Origin: Micromussa lordhowensis
Lineage: Eukaryota > Cnidaria > Anthozoa > Scleractinia > Lobophylliidae
Direction: 5' to 3'
Assembly: GCA_964020085.1 (NCBI GenBank)
Contig: OZ026597.1
Span: forward strand, 26,322,448-26,386,447
DNA: 64,000 bases
Shown here: piece after piece, positions 42,001 to 51,316 of the stretch
Layout: each line of letters opens with the position of its first letter
How positions within the stretch are numbered: the first letter of the stretch is position 1
Notes under the pieces: model-generated
The model's database searches: none
Told to the model about the DNA's origin: nothing
Seen by the model: only the letters and a program-made list of their open reading frames with translations
Position numbers and translations under genes: made by a program

Positions 42001-44802
42001 TCTATCTCAAGAACCCTTCCGTTCTCTGATAGATTAATTACGTAAATTTAAACGAAACTGGCTTGGAAATCACGGGTAAGAATAAAACTGTACTCTACTA
42101 GCTTGATTGATTTTCATTATGGAAATATTGGACTAAATTTCCGCTTTCTTTCGCGAGTTTGCGTAAAAAGCTGAAAACATGACCTGCAAGATCTGTCCAG
42201 TGCCGATCGCAAGCTGATTTATAACGTCGTTATAGCATCGGCAGCTCATAACTGAAAAACGCGTTTATATTTAAGCCGTTGAAGAGATGGTTAATAGACA
42301 CCTTAAGATACCCCGATTTTCACGCACGGGTACGGCTAGCGCCATTTTGAATTTATTAAATGACCACGTGATCGTGTCCTTCCCGTAAAAGCTACACGTT
42401 TTCACGGGGTAATCGGTGGTCTACCCTTATGTTAGCGCCGGGTGAAAATGGAGAAACGGGTAAGTATTTATGGTCTTTATCTTTGCTTATTAGACCAGAA
42501 TGGTATCCAGATTCTTACAAAACACTTGTTTTTCTGATTTGAAGCGTTTCGGGATTACGAAAAAGGTTTTTTTAAAGCACAAATGTGGAGAAATTTTGCA
42601 TGTCTTTGCGCAACATTTTGCCCAGATCGTACCCGGTGTATCTTAAGTTTGATTGGTTTCCTGTGTAACCGAGTATGGGTACGGGTGATCTGACCCGTAC
42701 CCGTACCCGTACCCGGAACCGGGGTATCTTAAAGTCTCTAATACCTGACACTTGCATTTATCTAAACTGGCGTTTGAAGAATGATTCCTATTTCTGGACT
42801 TCTAGAACCTGCCTAAAGAGCAGCAAAAAGAAATACAGGCGAAACTCAAAGCAAGTCAAGAACTCTACGAACTTCACCAACAAAGTAAAACTAAGGTAAA
42901 AAAATTGACAGGGTTCTGTTTGTTTAACTGTATCAATTATAATAGTGTGTCATATTTTGTGGAGGCGTCGTTAGAGTGACTTCAGATAGGTAGTATTTTT
43001 GTAGACAGAAGTGCTGCCAATTTTTGAAGCGCACTTATATTTTTGCCTTTTTCACAATCAGACCAATCCTTCATATCAAATCGAAGCTACCACCTCGGAA
43101 ACCAGAGATCGCGTGCAGACCTCCCCCAAGATGAATGGGGTCGGCGAGTCGGTGTTTGTCGTCGATGTTGATAAATCGTCAGGGAGCTTAGGTCTTACTC
43201 TGGAAGGCGGCTCTGATGCGGGAGGCGACGTAAAGATCAAATCAATTAAGGTAAGACGAGTGTGTTTGGTGATCGAGGCAAGTGACTTGCCTCGATCACC
43301 GACCATTTAAAATTGTTTAAACGGTCTTCGAGATGGGATGGGAACACAAGCAAAGGAAAGTAAATATAGAGAGCCACGACGCAATTTTCCCTTTCGTAAA
43401 CAAGCGATGCCATTTTCGCAACACTTAGAAAATTTCTCAACAAATTTTTCTCTACTAATATAAAGAAAAATAAAAATGTTACTAACCACCCAGTATCGAA
43501 CCTGGAACCTCTGTTTCTTAACATCCCTCTTATACCACTACACTACCAGGTTCATCCGCCAAATTTCCGCAAAATTTAATTATAAAACGTGACATTCTTA
43601 AATGTTAATGATAGAGCTGCCCCAACCTGCAAATAAAAGCTAACCGCAAGCAAACCAGTGTGAATATGAACAATTAAGTATTTGGTGAGTGCGTTTTACG
43701 CCCTCAACAAATTATAACCAGTTTCTACCGTGTCCAGACCTGAACAGAAGCAGATATGGCATCGTCCACTCTAAAAGGCTTGGTTGCTAATTCTGGCAAG
43801 CTTGGTTACCAATTATGGCATCGACCGTTAAAAATGGCATCGCTTGTTTACGAAAGGGAAATAGGCAGCCACGACACTGACAGGGTGGATAGAGTTGATG
43901 TAGGGCGTTTGTCTTGCAGCCCATCAAAGAAATGTGGAAACCAATGTTTGCCGGAAAAATAACGTCGTCGTCTTAATGTCCATGCTGACAGCCAGTACTT
44001 GTTAGTACGATGTTATTATTCTTGTTTAATCCACATTGGCGTGAAACATTCAGCTTATGTGGCGATGCACATTTGCACATTAACTTACCTTTGCGAATTA
44101 ACGTCGTTATTGTTGCTGTTGTTGTTTTTGTTGTATTCCTTGATTACTTGTATTCCCAATCAAGTAAGGAGGGCGTCCAAGTGATACTAGCAAGCAGAGT
44201 TCAAGGAAAGAGCTATGTACAAGTCTTTGTCGTAAAAGTGGAATTACTTTGTTTTCGATTCATCTTCCAAACTCCCTTCAATAATAAAATGGTCCACCCC
44301 TAAAAACTAATACATGGATTTTCCCTGTAGCTTACCACGGGGAAAGGAAAGACATGAAGTGGTTAGGAGGGATGTTTCCGTGTGGATTTGACTTAATTGT
44401 CTCAAGATTGTCTCCTTCGTGCAGTTTATTGTATCTGTTGTGAGGGACATCTCCAGGGAATGACAAAAAGTGACTTTCAAAGGACAAGGATTGCGTGACA
44501 TTGTCACGCTTATTTTGACTTCTTCCTTCTAGGTCAAACACTGGTCATACGCTTTTCACATTGTTTTTCGTGTGTGTACAGAAGAATTTACTTGAATAAA
44601 ATTTATAAAAGCTTTTGTTGTTTCGCAGGAAGGTAATTTCGCTGCCTGGAAGTGTGGGATGTTAAAAGCAGGTCAGATTCTACTTCAAGTGGACGACATC
44701 CCACTCCGGGGTATGACCAGCGGCATAGCGGTCCTCACTTTGAGACATGCGTACTCCAGCCCGGACTCAGCGGTACTCAAGCTGCTTGTTGGAGACGTTT
44801 AA
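29358..44802 (+). CDS. WHRN: Whirlin (PDZ and harmonin-N domain scaffold), complete 16-exon coding gene
   Basis: Coding exons: 29358-30014, 31898-32110, 32222-32347, 33261-33454, 35122-35208, 35931-35976, 36331-36546, 36940-37035, 37210-37326, 38074-38142, 39058-39138, 39817-39897, 40930-41847, 42806-42895, 43062-43250, 44629-44802. They sum to 3,354 nt, one frame of 1,117 codons plus stop. Domain order is that of whirlin: harmonin-N-like (~19-97), PDZ1 (~151-235), PDZ2 (~290-375), second harmonin-N-like (~455-540), a long disordered linker, PDZ3 (~1027-1113). Vertebrate whirlin (about 900 residues) scaffolds Usher-complex proteins in stereocilia and photoreceptors; a role in cnidarian sensory-cell projections is inferred. 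All introns are GT-AG except the one after exon 7 (GC-AG). Confidence 0.93.
30015..31897 (+). other. WHRN: WHRN intron 1
   Basis: No coding sequence seen. Around 31150-31640, short phrases of GCGGTTT(G/T)CGGTTT type recur, suggesting a degraded repeat. Confidence 0.6.
31898..32110 (+). CDS. WHRN: WHRN exon 2: end of PDZ1 and linker
   Basis: Acceptor TTCTTCACAG, donor AAAG|GTTTGT, phase 0 at both ends. It encodes 71 residues: the last PDZ1 strand (KKLNLTVHSVGRVP), then the whirlin-typical CKWVDMRGRRASPPPG linker. Confidence 0.93.
32222..32347 (+). CDS. WHRN: WHRN exon 3: first half of PDZ2
   Basis: Acceptor ATTTTTAG, donor CAAG|GTCAGC, phase 0. It encodes the PDZ2 start (VNIFVEDGAKLGLMIRGG) with the ligand-binding loop KLGL. 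Confidence 0.93.
32474..32606. mobile_element. Short foldback MITE in WHRN intron 3
   Basis: Inverted ends TTATATGACTGAGAAAAT and its complement ATTTCTCAGTCATATAA flank a ~90-bp centre with no coding potential. Confidence 0.7.
32607..33260 (+). other. WHRN: Rest of WHRN intron 3
   Basis: AT-rich. A second decayed inverted pair around 32640-32760 (ATTTGAAAATTCTTTCAAAT and TTTTGAGAGAATTTTCAAAT) suggests another small foldback. No coding sequence. Confidence 0.45.
33261..33454 (+). CDS. WHRN: WHRN exon 4: second half of PDZ2
   Basis: Acceptor TTTGCAAAG, donor ACG|GTAGGT, ending in phase 2. It encodes GDQILDVNGQSFLNITHKKA, the conserved GD and helix of the PDZ fold, then a basic linker. Confidence 0.93.
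33455..35121 (+). other. WHRN: WHRN intron 4
   Basis: AT-rich non-coding sequence containing the dispersed repeat at 34555-34905. Confidence 0.6.
34555..34905 (-). repeat. TTCCATGAC-phrase interspersed repeat
   Basis: Repeated phrases CCATGACTTTCCATGACC and CCATGACTTTCCAGG are followed by ACCTGTACGAACCCTGA. It is the inverted relative of 11050-11340. Confidence 0.65.
35122..35208 (+). CDS. WHRN: WHRN exon 5
   Basis: Acceptor CCAAGCAG, donor AATAG|GTACTC. It enters and leaves in phase 2, and the frame is open only in that phase. It encodes a 29-residue linker including VPEVTHITEVDVHTPSGSAL. The phase match with both neighbours is the main support. Confidence 0.8.
35209..35930 (+). other. WHRN: WHRN intron 5
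   Basis: AT-rich, no recognised features. Confidence 0.6.
35931..35976 (+). CDS. WHRN: WHRN exon 6 (46 bp)
   Basis: Acceptor GTCAATAAG, donor AGAG|GTGAGT. This small exon restores phase 0 after exon 5 and encodes RHTTTGRMGHEAETE. Confidence 0.75.
36331..36546 (+). CDS. WHRN: WHRN exon 7: first part of the second harmonin-N domain
   Basis: Acceptor TTTGCTTCAG. The 3' boundary at GCCAAG|GCAGGT is a GC-type donor; the nearby GT at 36551 would shift the frame of exon 8. It encodes QARQILNDNELGTLKYYLDE and NAFVLALFDLLDTPAK, the helices of the HN2 domain. Confidence 0.88.
36940..37035 (+). CDS. WHRN: WHRN exon 8: end of the second harmonin-N domain
   Basis: Acceptor TTTCTATAG, donor GAAG|GTATGT, phase 0. 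It encodes IRGSVAPRDIDRFDDLVLKK, closely matching the whirlin HN2 end. Confidence 0.92.
37210..37326 (+). CDS. WHRN: WHRN exon 9: serine-rich linker
   Basis: Acceptor AATGAATAG, donor CAAGA|GTAAGA, phase 0. The 39 residues are rich in serine (SSVSSYSGKGSSSSRSSAR). Confidence 0.82.
37327..38073 (+). other. WHRN: WHRN intron 9
   Basis: Non-coding. A weak inverted pair is visible at ~37875-37930 (TTTCATATGAAAATGAG and CTCATTTTCATATGAA). Confidence 0.55.
38074..38142 (+). CDS. WHRN: WHRN exon 10: proline-rich linker
   Basis: Acceptor TGTTTTTAG, donor GAAA|GTAAGA, phase 0. It encodes GSLNGSRPITPPQVPEVLPP and a few more residues. Confidence 0.82.
38143..39057 (+). other. WHRN: WHRN intron 10
   Basis: Non-coding. 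A short inverted pair occurs at 38270-38300 (GAACTTGTAAGCCGCGTACAAGTTC). Confidence 0.55.
39058..39138 (+). CDS. WHRN: WHRN exon 11
   Basis: Acceptor TGCGATAG, donor AGAG|GTCTGT, phase 0. It encodes VDYDLASPPSEYDVYEATLT and seven more acidic residues. Confidence 0.8.
39139..39816 (+). other. WHRN: WHRN intron 11
   Basis: Non-coding. A G-run (39546-39554) and a C-rich stretch (39590-39608) may be ends of a degraded MITE. Confidence 0.5.
39817..39897 (+). CDS. WHRN: WHRN exon 12
   Basis: Acceptor TTTTAACAG, donor TGAG|GTAAAA, phase 0. It encodes an acidic/leucine segment (EFEGLPDLLTINPMLLDLSP). Confidence 0.8.
39898..40929 (+). other. WHRN: WHRN intron 12
   Basis: Non-coding, no clear repeat boundaries. 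It contains short open frames without similarity. Confidence 0.5.
40930..41847 (+). CDS. WHRN: WHRN exon 13: long disordered linker
   Basis: A 918-bp exon, phase 0 at both ends (acceptor ATTTTTCAG, donor GATG|GTAAGA). It encodes about 306 residues rich in S, E, R, K and P, with no folded domain visible. It includes the polar stretches SSRSESRRSSVTKNRKSW and PSKKKSEKPHSPPNPF. Vertebrate whirlin has a proline-rich region here; this one is serine/charged rich instead. Confidence 0.9.
41848..42805 (+). other. WHRN: WHRN intron 13
   Basis: It holds the TTAA-flanked MITE at 42307-42728; otherwise non-coding. Confidence 0.6.
42307..42728. mobile_element. TTAA-flanked MITE with CCCGTA iterations
   Basis: TTAA flanks both ends (42303-42306, 42729-42732). 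The ends GATACCCCG and CGGGGTATC are inverted. Next to them, ACGGGTACGG on the left mirrors four CCCGTA units at ~42688-42712 on the right. 422 bp, no coding capacity. Confidence 0.85.
42806..42895 (+). CDS. WHRN: WHRN exon 14: charged helix
   Basis: Acceptor GACTTCTAG, donor TAAG|GTAAAA, phase 0. The 30 residues (NLPKEQQKEIQAKLKASQEL...) look like a single charged helix. Confidence 0.85.
43062..43250 (+). CDS. WHRN: WHRN exon 15: start of PDZ3
   Basis: Acceptor TCACAATCAG, donor TAAG|GTAAGA, phase 0. It encodes the PDZ3 first strand and carboxylate loop (GSLGLTLEGGSD). Confidence 0.92.
43268..43300. repeat. 33-bp near-perfect hairpin next to the exon 15 donor
   Basis: Sixteen-base arms (GGTGATCGAGGCAAGT and complement) flank a single G. 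It begins 18 bp after the exon end. Confidence 0.9.
43480..43552 (-). repeat. tRNA-like sequence (SINE head or tRNA pseudogene)
   Basis: On the minus strand an A-box-like TAGTGTAGTGG (43545-43535) and B-box-like GGTTCGATACT (43503-43493) lie at tRNA-like spacing in a ~72-nt body. The acceptor stem does not pair convincingly, so a working tRNA is unlikely. Confidence 0.5.
44629..44802 (+). CDS. WHRN: WHRN exon 16: end of PDZ3 and stop
   Basis: Acceptor TTTCGCAG, phase 0, ending in TAA. It encodes CGMLKAGQILLQVDDIPLRG and the C-terminal VLKLLVGDV, where the protein ends directly after the PDZ fold. Confidence 0.93.
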   Translation, partial: EGNFAAWKCGMLKAGQILLQVDDIPLRGMTSGIAVLTLRHAYSSPDSAVLKLLVGDV

Positions 44803-46702
44803 ATGCGCAGTCATTTTAAACACCTAGTTTTCTTTCAGATTTGCAGTCAATTATTTGTAGCGTAGAGCCAAGCTCAAACGTCTCGCATTGTACATACCAA
44901 TTTTCAAATGAGCACATATATACGTTTTTACCGTATCGAAAACATACATTCAAATGCTGTTTAAAGCAGTCGGTGTGTGAATAAGTTAAATCTGTTGTGA
45001 TATGAAAATTAAGAATATCTAATATATTTTTCCAACTTCACTGGCCTTGCCTTCTTTCTCTCGTGTACATTCAAATGTAGCTTAATGTCAAGAAGTTTAC
45101 TTTCTTAATGACAAGTATTAAGACGTAAGTCGTCGTTATATCTCTCTGTGGGAGATGAGATCAGGAAGCGAAGGGCAGCTGGAGATCATCCTCAGTTCCA
45201 TTTCTTCGCTCGCTTTCTCTAACTGTTCATTAGAGACCACAGAGGGCAAGCAAAATTGTGTGAACGAATTTATTGCAAAACATAAATACAAGTGTTGAAG
45301 ACATGTTGCGTGTGTCTTTCTTTATAATATCCAAAAACAAATCTAACAGTGTGTAAACTGAACATTATTTTGTAGAAAGTATTAGACAACAATATAATTC
45401 TCTAGCTTTGGTTGAAGAGATTAGACAAAAATATCTCTCAATAAGAAATAAAATAGGGTAGCTTTGATCTCTTTAAACGTTGGTATGGTAACGAATTTTG
45501 ATCTGACTTTTTTTCCTGATAAATGGTGTAAAGGTTTAGATTAAAACTTAGATTTAACTTCAGATTTAAACTTATTTTTCGCATCATGGGGCCAACTGTA
45601 ACAGAATGCAATCTAGGGAAGGTCGTCAGAAAAACTAAGAAATAAAATAGGGTAGCTTTGATCTCTTTAAACGTTGGTATGGCAACGAATTTTGATCTGG
45701 CTTTTTTTCCTGATAAATGGTGTAAAGGTTTAGATTAAAACTTAGATTTAACTTCAGATTTAAACTTATTTTTCGCATCATGGGGCCAACTGTAACAGAA
45801 TGCCATCTATGGGAAGGTCATCAGAATTGTGACGCAGCTTAAACCCTTGACTCGAAATTACACCCGACGTAAGTGCGAGGTTGTCGAGGAAACATTTGAG
45901 TCGACTTTTTGGTTGCTGCGTCACTGAAGCGGCAAATTACTGTAAACAAACTGCATCGTGCTGAGGGAGAAAAGCTTAAATTCTAGTGTCACTAATTCCA
46001 GGGCTGATTCGTTAGGCTCATTAACGGATAGGGAATTTGGGGAGTTTCGCCGAAAAAGGTCACCGGGGGACATCACGTGTGTGAAGCGGGATCAAGCCCT
46101 TTTTTGTCTACTCGCATAGGACCACATGTTGCAGGGTCAATATTCAAGCTTGTGCACACGGAGCGGATTAAGGCATAAAATTGTGTTGTAAAGCGGGGAC
46201 ATTTTCCAAGAGCAGTGTAATCGATTCGACATTGAAATTAAGGTCATTTTGTGTCCACTTCGTTACGCGTGAATTGAAAGCGACAGAATTTCGTGCAACA
46301 TGTTAGGGGACAAAATTTTATCCCACAACAGAACTTGGCGTGTCACACGAGGAAGACTGTCACTGCAACAGGGCTCCGCGTCTTGTTCCCGCAACATGTC
46401 CCCGCAACATGTTCCCGCAACATGGCCCCGAGTGTGTGCCGACCGTAACGACTGGCGCGTCTTGAAAACGTGGCCAGATAGAGGTCCACTACAGGCTAAC
46501 GAAATTGAACGAAAGAGCATCCGTTAAAAGTTTCTGGTAAAAACTATTTAAAGTGCATCTCAAAGCATTGATACACATGTCATAAATACTAGTATTTGGT
46601 AGAACTAATATTTCGGAGGCAACAAATACCTATTTAAAATTCACATATTACCCATGAAGGAAAGGCGCCGCAACGTAATCACAGTTCATTTTTGATACAC
46701 AA
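44803..46702. other. Region between WHRN and the left SLC16-like gene
   Basis: It contains the WHRN 3' untranslated part, a ~190-bp tandem duplication (45444-45828), a GCAACATG-rich stretch (46375-46425), and a TTAAAGTGCATCTC motif at ~46550 resembling one TTAA-MITE end. The two genes are convergent. No strong polyadenylation site was assigned. Confidence 0.45.
45444..45828 (+). repeat. Two-copy ~192 bp tandem duplication
   Basis: Copies at 45444-45635 and 45639-45828 are nearly identical, from AAGAAATAAAATAGGGTAGC through GCATCATGGGGCCAACTGTA. Confidence 0.92.
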
Positions 46703-46899
46703 TTACAAAACAGTTTCCCTGTCTATCACAAGCAGTTCTGTAAAAGAAGATTTTTCTGACTTGTTTTGATTTTTTTTCTCTGTTAAATCGCCCCCCTTAA
46801 GACAAATAAACATGAGTAAAATCAACAGTCCAACAGTCTCGATCCCACCGGCTAAAAAGAAAGTTGCATGATATGATTTGGTCTTGTCAGCAACCAAAC
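46703..46899 (-). CDS. Left SLC16-like gene, last coding exon
   Basis: Acceptor TTTTTTAG. It encodes the last helix (ATFFLAGGIETVGLLILLMF) and a lysine/glutamate-rich cytoplasmic tail, ending in a stop at 46703. Confidence 0.88.
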
Positions 46900-49419
46900 C
46901 TAAAAAAAAAACGACACGAACGGTTAGGTTACAATAACTAATTAAGACCTGTGAGAAGTTTGCATACGAACCAAGAGGCCCATCAGGGTGGCGCTTATCT
47001 CCGGTTTCTGTAGCGTGAAGCGACTAGAGTATTTCTATCCCCCTCCCCCTTCCTGGATGCTCATTTTGCCTGATTTCAAGGGGGTTGGTGGTTTTTTTTT
47101 ACTACCCAAAAGTAGTCGTCCCAGCTGAAAGAAACAATTCTCAAAAGTAATGAAGCTGCTTAATTCAAACTAAAGAGAGAGGACAAGAGAAAACATAGGA
47201 GAAAAGCTTGCTGGAGATAAAATATCCATTACGAAGCTACTCAGACGCGCTAAATCAGAAGTCTGTATTATTGATTTTATAGATGTTTGGCCAAATCTAA
47301 CCTTGTTACATCTTGGAACTAAGGTATTCCACCCTTGAGGCTTACCTCCAACTGGTGGGCCACACAAGAAAGCCGTGCAAATAAACAACTGTTGAAAACC
47401 AAATCCTTGGGCTTTTTGTTTTTGTGTTAGGATTTGCAAGATTGAAAGAATACTTGCAATCGCCATCAGGCCATCTGTAAGTCCATAAACTATGCAATAA
47501 CAAATAAGCCACATCCAGTTGGTTGCTAAGGGCAACATCATGGTTGCCACTGCATCAACTGTTGCAGATAGGAGGAGCACTCTCAGAGGACCCATGACGT
47601 CACAAAGCTTTGAACCCAATATCCTGGCCACGAGAGTTGTCAGTCCTATTGACGAATAAAGCCAGGTTACCCAGTCAGCGGCGATACCACTATCCTCACA
47701 GTACCGGGCCTAGAAAATGGGATAGGATATATTTGAATTGTTTGTTTAATGCGACACAGTGAAACAACAGATAGGCTGATTGGTGGCTTCCACTTTGAAA
47801 TGTTACTAATTATGCTTTTACTTTGTATTATTTTGCAAAAATGTGTGATCGCCCGATAGAGGGAGGGCAGAACCCTAGATGCCGGAGGCTTTTCCCGCGC
47901 GGTTTCAGGTCTAGCTCTCGGCAAAGCCCAGAATTCTTCCGTCGAAGGCTGACTACGCTCGGTCTTCAGCCGATTCCAGAGCGAAATAGAAAAACGACAC
48001 CGATTTCTAGGATAAGTAAGTGAGTAAGCAAGTAAGTATACTTGTAATTGCTCCATATACATATGAGTGTTCTAAATACGCTATGACTATGAATTTTCAA
48101 AGTAACTGAAAAATTAAATATTAGCGCAGTTTTTTATTAAAATGATGGTGTCTCAGACAAACGTTTACTTTCTACTACTTACTTTGTAAAATCCAACAAA
48201 TTAATTAATCACTTACGAAATGGATGGGAGGTATGGAGTGACCAATGTATACAAAAATGCTTGTGATATTAAGGACGACAAAAGTAATATTTTTCCACAT
48301 TGTCAAATCCAGAATTCGTCTGGACTCTTCACTTTCTTGAACAAGTTTTTCGGCTTCGTAGCTCGCCACATTAGGATCCAATGTCCAGTCGATGAAGAAA
48401 ATGATGAAAACGATACAAGTCATGCCTCTAAAGGCGCCCCTCCAGCCAGATGCATCAATGAGAGCCTGGCACACTGGGCTCATTACAAGTAATCCAGCTC
48501 CCACACTCATAGTTACTAACCCTGTGGCTAACGAACGTCGCTTCACAAAATACCGAGGCACGATCTCATAAACGGCAATGTAAACTAGGCTTGAGCCACA
48601 CCCAAATATTCCTCCGTACGTCAAAAGCATAAGATAAAGACTGGGAACTAAAGAAGTCAATAGGAGACCGATAGTGCTCAACATCGCTCCACTAATAACC
48701 ACCGCACGTGCGCCAAATCGGTCGGTGAGTCGTCCAGCTACGGGACCAAAAAGACCAGCGGATGCCAGTGCCAGAGATCCAACCCATGCTGAAAGAGAAA
48801 ATGAGTGTTTTTACAACCCTGTCCCTAGATTACACTTATTAGATTACGCTTAATAAGATCACCATGGCTCTACCGACTCAGCTACGAGCCCAAATGGGAA
48901 CAGGTCTTGGGTATTTTTGTAGCGTATTTCTCTTCCTTTGAAGTACATTTCTGGCAATCATTCCTGTCGACTGAAAGACATATGCCTGAGCCAATATGGT
49001 GTTGATCCAGGTACTGAAGAGTCACCCTCTAGCTTTCGTCAAATGATTTGTGTTTGCCCACTGCTCACCCTAGTTCCCCTGGTTAACTTTCCTTCCCCTA
49101 TCCTCCACTTAAATACACGAGGCTTAAACTTCATGTAAGAAGGGACATGCAGCCTTTATTTACCTGTTTTGGATTTTCCTGCCTTAAACTCGTCAAGAAG
49201 AGAAGGGAAAATAATACCAAAGCAATACGTGCATCCAGTCACGATGATGTTACAAGTGATTCCAGCCGCACACACGACCCAAGACCACCAAGTGTCTGGC
49301 TGTCGCAGTTTTCTCTTACTTGGTATTTCTGTCTCTGTTCTGTCTTCAGTCTTCTTTACATGAAGGCGTGTTGCGGTTTTTACTTTCATTTTTACGGTAT
49401 CGTTAAAGTGGCCGGGGAG
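46703..49419 (-). CDS. SLC16/monocarboxylate-transporter-like protein, left copy, complete
   Basis: Coding exons on the minus strand: 49389-49164 (with 5' untranslated 49419-49390), 48788-48217, 47709-47346, 46899-46703. All junctions are GT-AG, and the total is 1,359 nt, one 452-codon frame plus stop. The protein is a major-facilitator carrier. Its first helix follows PDTWWSWVVCAAGITCNIIV, the SLC16 signature region. The N-half loop reads GRLTDRFGARAVVI-type, then YFVKRRSLATGLVTMSVGAG. The C-half includes ARILGSKLCDV and IAADWVTWLYSS. Substrate is undetermined; monocarboxylates, aromatic amino acids or related compounds are possible. It is convergent with WHRN and divergent from the right copy. 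Confidence 0.9.
46960..47150 (+). repeat. Fragment of a common cnidarian SINE-like repeat in an intron
   Basis: It contains GAGGCCCATCAGGGTGGCGC and TAGCGTGAAGCGACTAGAGT, phrases I recall from an abundant anthozoan repeat. Confidence 0.45.
47346..47709 (-). CDS. Left SLC16-like gene, third coding exon
   Basis: Acceptor CATTTTCTAG, donor GGAG|GTAAGC. It encodes helices ~8-11 (LTTLVARILGSKLCD, GLTDGLMAIASILS, LFICTAFLCGPPVGG). Confidence 0.9.
48217..48788 (-). CDS. Left SLC16-like gene, second coding exon
   Basis: Acceptor CTCTTTCAG, donor TTTC|GTAAGT. It encodes helices 2 to about 7, including GGIFGCGSSLVYIAVYEIVP. It is 15 nt shorter than the right copy in the central cytoplasmic loop. Confidence 0.92.
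49164..49419 (-). CDS. Left SLC16-like gene, first coding exon
   Basis: Acceptor CTTGTTAAACAG at 49422-49420, start codon at 49389, donor ACAG|GTAAAT. It encodes a basic N-terminal tail and transmembrane helix 1. The same acceptor and ATG are conserved in the right copy. Confidence 0.9.
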
Positions 49420-49520
49420 CTGTTTAACAAGAAAACAAAAACAAGCAATTGGTCTAGTGCGTGTTTCTAGCAGCTAAGGTACTTTAGTTTTTCTTAGGTC
49501 ATATAAGGTCAAATTAGCCC

Positions 49521-49832
49521 GGTCCTCACTTGCGATGCAAGCATAGGCACAAAACATAAGAATAAGAAGCTTATGTGCTAGTGAGGACGGCCGCGGCTTA
49601 ATCATAAACGTGAGCGTTCTTCTAATGTTTATGCTTATGTTCAAGTATAAAATGCTCGCTGATTGGCTGATAGTCTTACGCTTGTGCTTATGCCAACATG
49701 TCCTCACTGGACACAACAGCGACATAAGCATAAGAAGAACGCGAGGTTTTGATATTCTTATGCTTATGTCGCGGCCGTCTTCACTAGCGCATAGTTTCTT
49801 TTATGCTTATGCTTTTGTAGCTAGTGAGCTCC
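49521..49832. mobile_element. MITE in the left SLC16-like intron (GTCCTCACT ends)
   Basis: It begins GGTCCTCACTTGCGATGC and ends TAGCTAGTGAGCTCC, imperfectly inverted, with repeated CTTATGCTTATG phrases inside. An homologous copy lies at 61131-61376 at the matching place in the right gene, so it predates the duplication. Confidence 0.8.
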
Positions 49833-51316
49833 TATGGACTCTTGGTTGATTGTCACGTGCCACACGTGCTAAACTGATTGCATATAACCGGTTCGTTTTC
49901 ACTGTCACGCAACGAAAAAATAAATAAAAAAACATCCAGTGGATAAAGTCACGAAATTGTAATGTTATAGGAGGTAATAAAGGAGACACTACTCAATGGT
50001 TTAGGTCTCTGCGTTTTCCCAAACTTCAGATATTCGTCGAAGTGTTTTGCGTATTACAGAGCCCAGTATGGCGCCGCCGAGTTGGTGGACCTCCGTGGTC
50101 CACCAATATGAGCTAATATGGCGGCCGGAAAATAGTGTAAACATCTAGTCGACTGATTATAACTCCTAATCAAAGGCTCTCTGAGCAGCTCATGGATGAA
50201 TAGCCCAATGCCAAGTTTACTTTTGCCACTGTGGCAAAACGAGTCTTTGAGCGAAACTATTGGTATGAAAATATATGTCACCTGCACGGTCATTCGCATG
50301 AAAATCAAGTGATTTTCATGGGAAGCGTTTGGCACAAGCACTCGTTCTGCAAATAGAAACTCAGACGGTGGAAGTCAAAGTCTACATTTGTGCCAAGCGG
50401 CCCATCAGGCCAGCACTGATAAAAAATAATCTAACAAAAAAACAATTTACCATCTTCTCGTGGTCTGTTTAGAATGTCCGATTAAAAGCTTTAGATATCA
50501 AGAGGGTCGTACAGAGAAGTCTCTGGCACGGTTCACGAACCTAAAATACAGAGGATCACGGTTCACGGATAAAAAAATTTCGATTTCCCGAATTACGAAA
50601 ATAAGAAAGTAAGGACCTGCTCTTACATTAAAAACAGTGTTTGTAGGAAGCAAAATCGCGAATGGCTAAATCAAGGCTCCGTATTGCATATTGCATGGCT
50701 AAGGCACTCTCGATAGACCACTGTAACTATTCGGAGAACTTGTGTCTCAAAATCACGTAGAGTTGTGTGGTAAAATCACGAATATCGGTTAATATTTCAG
50801 GTTCTTCACGGATCACGCAAAACCTTCAGGTCACGAATCAAAACGCGGTTACTTACATTTTCTGCGAAACGTGACTCTCTCTTGCCCTTCAGCAAATATA
50901 CGAAAAAAAGAGTATCTGATTACATTCTTTGCATAGCGTGAGTTTAGCGTGACTTGTAATCGGAGAATTTTGTTTACGTCTAATGAAAAAACACCTTGAC
51001 CTTATGAATTTACCCATGGGTTTTTGACGAGCGCTATGCTTCTTGTCTTTCCATGTCCATTTGTTACAGCTACTGCTGCTTAGCTTGACAAATTTCAATT
51101 TTACAACTCCACGAGTTGAACCAAAAACCATCTTCGTGCCGCGTTAGCCGCCATATGTACGAACTCCATGTTGTCAGACAAAAAATTCGTCTTTCTAGTA
51201 CCCCGCTAAAACCTGCTGAACCTACACCACGAAGTGCCTAGGAAAAGAACCATACTAAGCAGGGGAGGGTTGGGAGAAACGCTTTAATCCGGTTTAATGA
51301 ATAAATTAATCAGAAT

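Larger units (their letters stand above)
43251..44628 (+). other. WHRN: WHRN intron 15
   Basis: It contains a 33-bp perfect hairpin at 43268-43300, an inverted pair (~43371-43416 against ~43832-43878) sharing TGGCATCGCTTGTTTACGAA, and a tRNA-like sequence at 43480-43552. No coding sequence was recognised. Confidence 0.65.

Noticed and set aside
42688..42712. CCCGTA iterations as possible interstitial telomere repeats
   Set aside because: The unit is not the animal TTAGGG telomere repeat, and it belongs to the end of a MITE.
43480..43552. Functional tRNA gene
   Set aside because: A and B boxes are present, but the acceptor stem does not pair and the arm structure is poor; SINE head or pseudogene is more likely.
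49147..49470. 107-codon plus-strand frame repeated at 61444-61767 on the minus strand
   Set aside because: It is the antisense of the conserved first coding exon of the SLC16-like genes; its conservation reflects the real exon.
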